From contig CAZIWA010000090.1 of assembly GCA_964542875.1 (NCBI GenBank), forward strand, positions 1-22,639: a stretch of DNA of 22,639 bases, given 5' to 3'. Each line of letters begins with the position of its first letter. Position 1 is the stretch's first letter. Positions 20,931 through 22,639 of this stretch are shown here, in pieces. The translations under genes were made by a program, and so were the position numbers. The notes below the pieces were generated by a model that did no database searches, was not told the origin of the DNA, and saw only the letters and a list, made by a program, of their open reading frames with translations. Origin of the DNA: CAZGOM01 sp964542875. Its GTDB lineage: Bacteria; Planctomycetota; Phycisphaerae; Phycisphaerales; Phycisphaeraceae.

Positions 20931-20963
20931 TAAAAGGGATAAGGTACAAGGGATAAGTAAGAG
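20931..20963 (+). repeat. AAGGGATAAG repeat element, copy 3
   Basis: Two AAGGGATAAG units separated by GTAC and followed by TAAGAG, identical to copy 1 over this core. The match extends back to the stop codon of the DUF486 gene. A terminator hairpin begins 22 bp later. Confidence 0.8.
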
Positions 20964-20975
20964 AAGAGGGGAAAG

Positions 20976-21012
20976 AAAAAAAAAGCCATGCCTTTGGGGC
21001 ATGGCTTTTTTT
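20976..21012. terminator. Bidirectional terminator, DUF486 gene and secDF
   Basis: GCCATGCC (20985-20992) pairs perfectly with GGCATGGC (20998-21005) around a TTTGG loop. Nine A precede and seven T follow, so it can end transcripts in both directions and lengthens the stem by A-T pairs. Confidence 0.92.
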
Positions 21013-21031
21013 GGGTTGTTGTTGTTTTGGA

Positions 21032-22639
21032 TCAGACGGTTTTGGGGGTTTCGGGGGTGGTGCCGGGGGCGGGCTTGGCGTTGATCAGCAGCAGGGGGCA
21101 GGCTACGGCGATGGTGCTGTAGATGCCGGAGATGGTGCCGAAGAACATGGTGTAGGCGAAGCCGTGGACGCCGACGCCGCCGACGACGTAGAGGACGGCG
21201 ACGGAGAGGATGACGGTGCCGCCGGTGAGGAAGGTGCGGCTGAGCGTCTGGTTGATGGAGGCGTTGATCATCTCCGGTGAGGCGTAGGCGAGCTTGCCGC
21301 GGTTTTCACGGATACGGTCGAAGACGACGATTTTGTCGTTGATCGTGTACCCGATGAGGGTGAGCAGCGCGGCGACCTGGGTGAGGTCGATGCGGAAGGG
21401 CGCGACGCCCAGCTTGCTTGCGCCCCACTGGTAGAAGAAGCCCGAGAGGCCCAGGAAGGCCAGGGCGATGAGGACGTCGTGGATGGTGGCCACGATGGCG
21501 GCCAGACCGTAGCGCAGGTCACCGAAGGTGAACCAGAGGTAAGCCACGATGAGGAGGCACGAGAGGATGCAGGCGACGATGGCCTGCTGCTTCATGGTGC
21601 CGGAGACCTGGGGGGAGAAGTTAGAGACGCTGGCGAGGCTGGTGGACCGCTTCATCGCGTCGACGGCGACCTTCCATTCGGAGTCGGCCAAGCCGTCGGT
21701 GGCGGTGAAGGAGGTGGGGTCGCTGGAGTAGTTGGTGGTTTCATCGCGCGCGACGATGATGAAGCCGTTGTAGCGGGTGTCTCCGGTGCCCTGGTCGCCT
21801 GCGCGCTGGGTGCCGTAGACTTCAAACTGGCGTGAGCCCAGGCCTTCGTTGGTGGGAAGGGTGCGGATCTGGTCGATCCGGTTTTTGACTTCCTGAACGG
21901 TGGCGGAGGGTTTGACATCAGCCAGGACGATGGCGACGCCGCCGAGGTAGGAGGAGACGTTGTCTTTGACTTCAGGAAGGCCGACGTTGTCGCCAAGGGT
22001 GGCCTTGGTGACAGGGAAGACGGGAGCGCCGGTAAGGCCTTTGACGTCGATGCTCTTAAACTCGTAGGGCTTGCCGGAGGGGAGGACATCGGCAAAAGCG
22101 CCGGTGATGGCCTGGCTGACCTTGGCGGCGTTGGTTTCTACCGTGGAGATGGTGAAGGCGGTGGCCTTGCCTTCGACGGTGTCACCGATGGTGACGGGAG
22201 TGGCGTCTTCCAGCAGGGGAAGCTCATTCTTCTTGGCTGCATCGGTGAGGCGCTTGCGGACATCGTCAATGGAGAGCCGATAGGGCTTGCCATCGGGGGA
22301 GTCGCCAAGCTGCATCTGGATCTGGGTGCCGCCTCGGAATTCGATGTCGAAGAGGTCTTCGCCGCGGGAGTAGAGGCCGAAGATGCCGATGGCGATGAGG
22401 ATGCCGGAGGCCGCCCAGAAGAGGTTGCGCTTGCCGAGCCAGTCGACGTTCAGGCGCATGGCTTCCTTGAGGCCGGGGAGGACCATGGGAAGCATCTTGA
22501 AGGTCTTGGGGCGCAGGTACTGGACGACGAGTTCCGTGATGACGCGGGAGACAAAGAGGCCGGTGAAGAGGTTGGCCACGATGCCGATGCCGAGGGTGAC
22601 GGCGAAGCCGCGGATGTCGGCGCTGCCGGTGTAGTAAAG
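21032..22639 (-). CDS. secDF: SecD-SecF fusion, C-terminal part (runs off window)
   Basis: SecDF uses the proton gradient to help SecYEG pull proteins across the membrane. The frame is open to the right edge, and reading begins LYYTGSADIRGFAVTLGIGI, the last helices of SecD, so the GTG at 22579 is an internal codon and the gene is a fusion truncated by the window (535 residues seen). The SecF half follows: first helix NLFWAASGILIAIGIFGLY, then DIEFRGGTQIQMQL, a periplasmic insert of about 240 residues (clearly larger than the roughly 100 in E. coli SecF), helices from about TMKQQAIVACILSCLLIVAY, and the signature GYTINDKIVVFDRIREN. The C-terminal tail is short and polar. It ends 20 bp before the shared terminator. 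Confidence 0.95.
   Translation of the reverse strand, partial: LYYTGSADIRGFAVTLGIGIVANLFTGLFVSRVITELVVQYLRPKTFKMLPMVLPGLKEAMRLNVDWLGKRNLFWAASGILIAIGIFGLYSRGEDLFDIEFRGGTQIQMQLGDSPDGKPYRLSIDDVRKRLTDAAKKNELPLLEDATPVTIGDTVEGKATAFTISTVETNAAKVSQAITGAFADVLPSGKPYEFKSIDVKGLTGAPVFPVTKATLGDNVGLPEVKDNVSSYLGGVAIVLADVKPSATVQEVKNRIDQIRTLPTNEGLGSRQFEVYGTQRAGDQGTGDTRYNGFIIVARDETTNYSSDPTSFTATDGLADSEWKVAVDAMKRSTSLASVSNFSPQVSGTMKQQAIVACILSCLLIVAYLWFTFGDLRYGLAAIVATIHDVLIALAFLGLSGFFYQWGASKLGVAPFRIDLTQVAALLTLIGYTINDKIVVFDRIRENRGKLAYASPEMINASINQTLSRTFLTGGTVILSVAVLYVVGGVGVHGFAYTMFFGTISGIYSTIAVACPLLLINAKPAPGTTPETPKTV

Overview
This GC-rich window looks like an ordinary chromosomal segment from a Planctomycetota bacterium, probably the Phycisphaerae side (class is an inference). 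The evidence is a giant secreted protein with the planctomycete LEPR-XLL-type N-terminus (LEPRQMLAA), two prepilin-like proteins with an FxxxE-LLVVI N-terminus and an H-x(9-10)-DG tail motif, a futalosine-pathway menaquinone gene (mqnE), and a SecD-SecF fusion with an enlarged extracytoplasmic domain. No phage, integrase, transposase or CRISPR array is visible.

Layout. 1-3121 (minus): a prepilin-like gene with its own promoter, then the operon rpsF-ssb-rplI (S6, SSB, L9), ended by a strong hairpin; rpsR, commonly in this cluster, is absent. 3122-3591 is a divergent control region. 3592-9252 (plus): an 1886-residue surface or secreted protein with a LEPR-XLL-like signal, a choice-of-anchor-L-like domain, a degenerate metzincin core, two Ig/cadherin-like domains and about 950 residues of irregular Gly/Thr/Val repeats, followed by a near-perfect terminator. 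9436-10224 (plus): a second prepilin-like gene. 10359-10431 (minus): tRNA-Ala(GGC) with a good promoter, sharing a bidirectional terminator with the prepilin gene. 10638-11795 (minus): mqnE. 12042-12983 (plus): a diacylglycerol-kinase-family lipid kinase. The lipid kinase converges on a hotdog-fold protein (13152-13871, minus) at a junction holding eight TTTCGGG heptamers, a hairpin and three inverted copies.

14034-20166 (all minus) is the least familiar part. It holds two paralogous proteins of unknown family, 591 residues with a membrane anchor and 540 residues with a signal peptide. A 104-residue membrane stub resembling the N-terminus of the 591-residue paralog sits 9 bp before the 540-residue gene. 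There is also an unrelated hypothetical gene and an M16-family peptidase homologue that has lost its HxxEH zinc motif. Both long paralogs carry the same 16-bp sequence (TGTTATAAAATTAGCA) 1-5 bp before the start codon, which reads as an extended -10 promoter giving leaderless or nearly leaderless mRNA.

20570-20923 (plus) is a DUF486/DMT-type membrane protein. It converges, through another bidirectional terminator, on the partial secDF gene that runs off the right edge. Intergenic regions carry several dispersed short repeat families, described separately.
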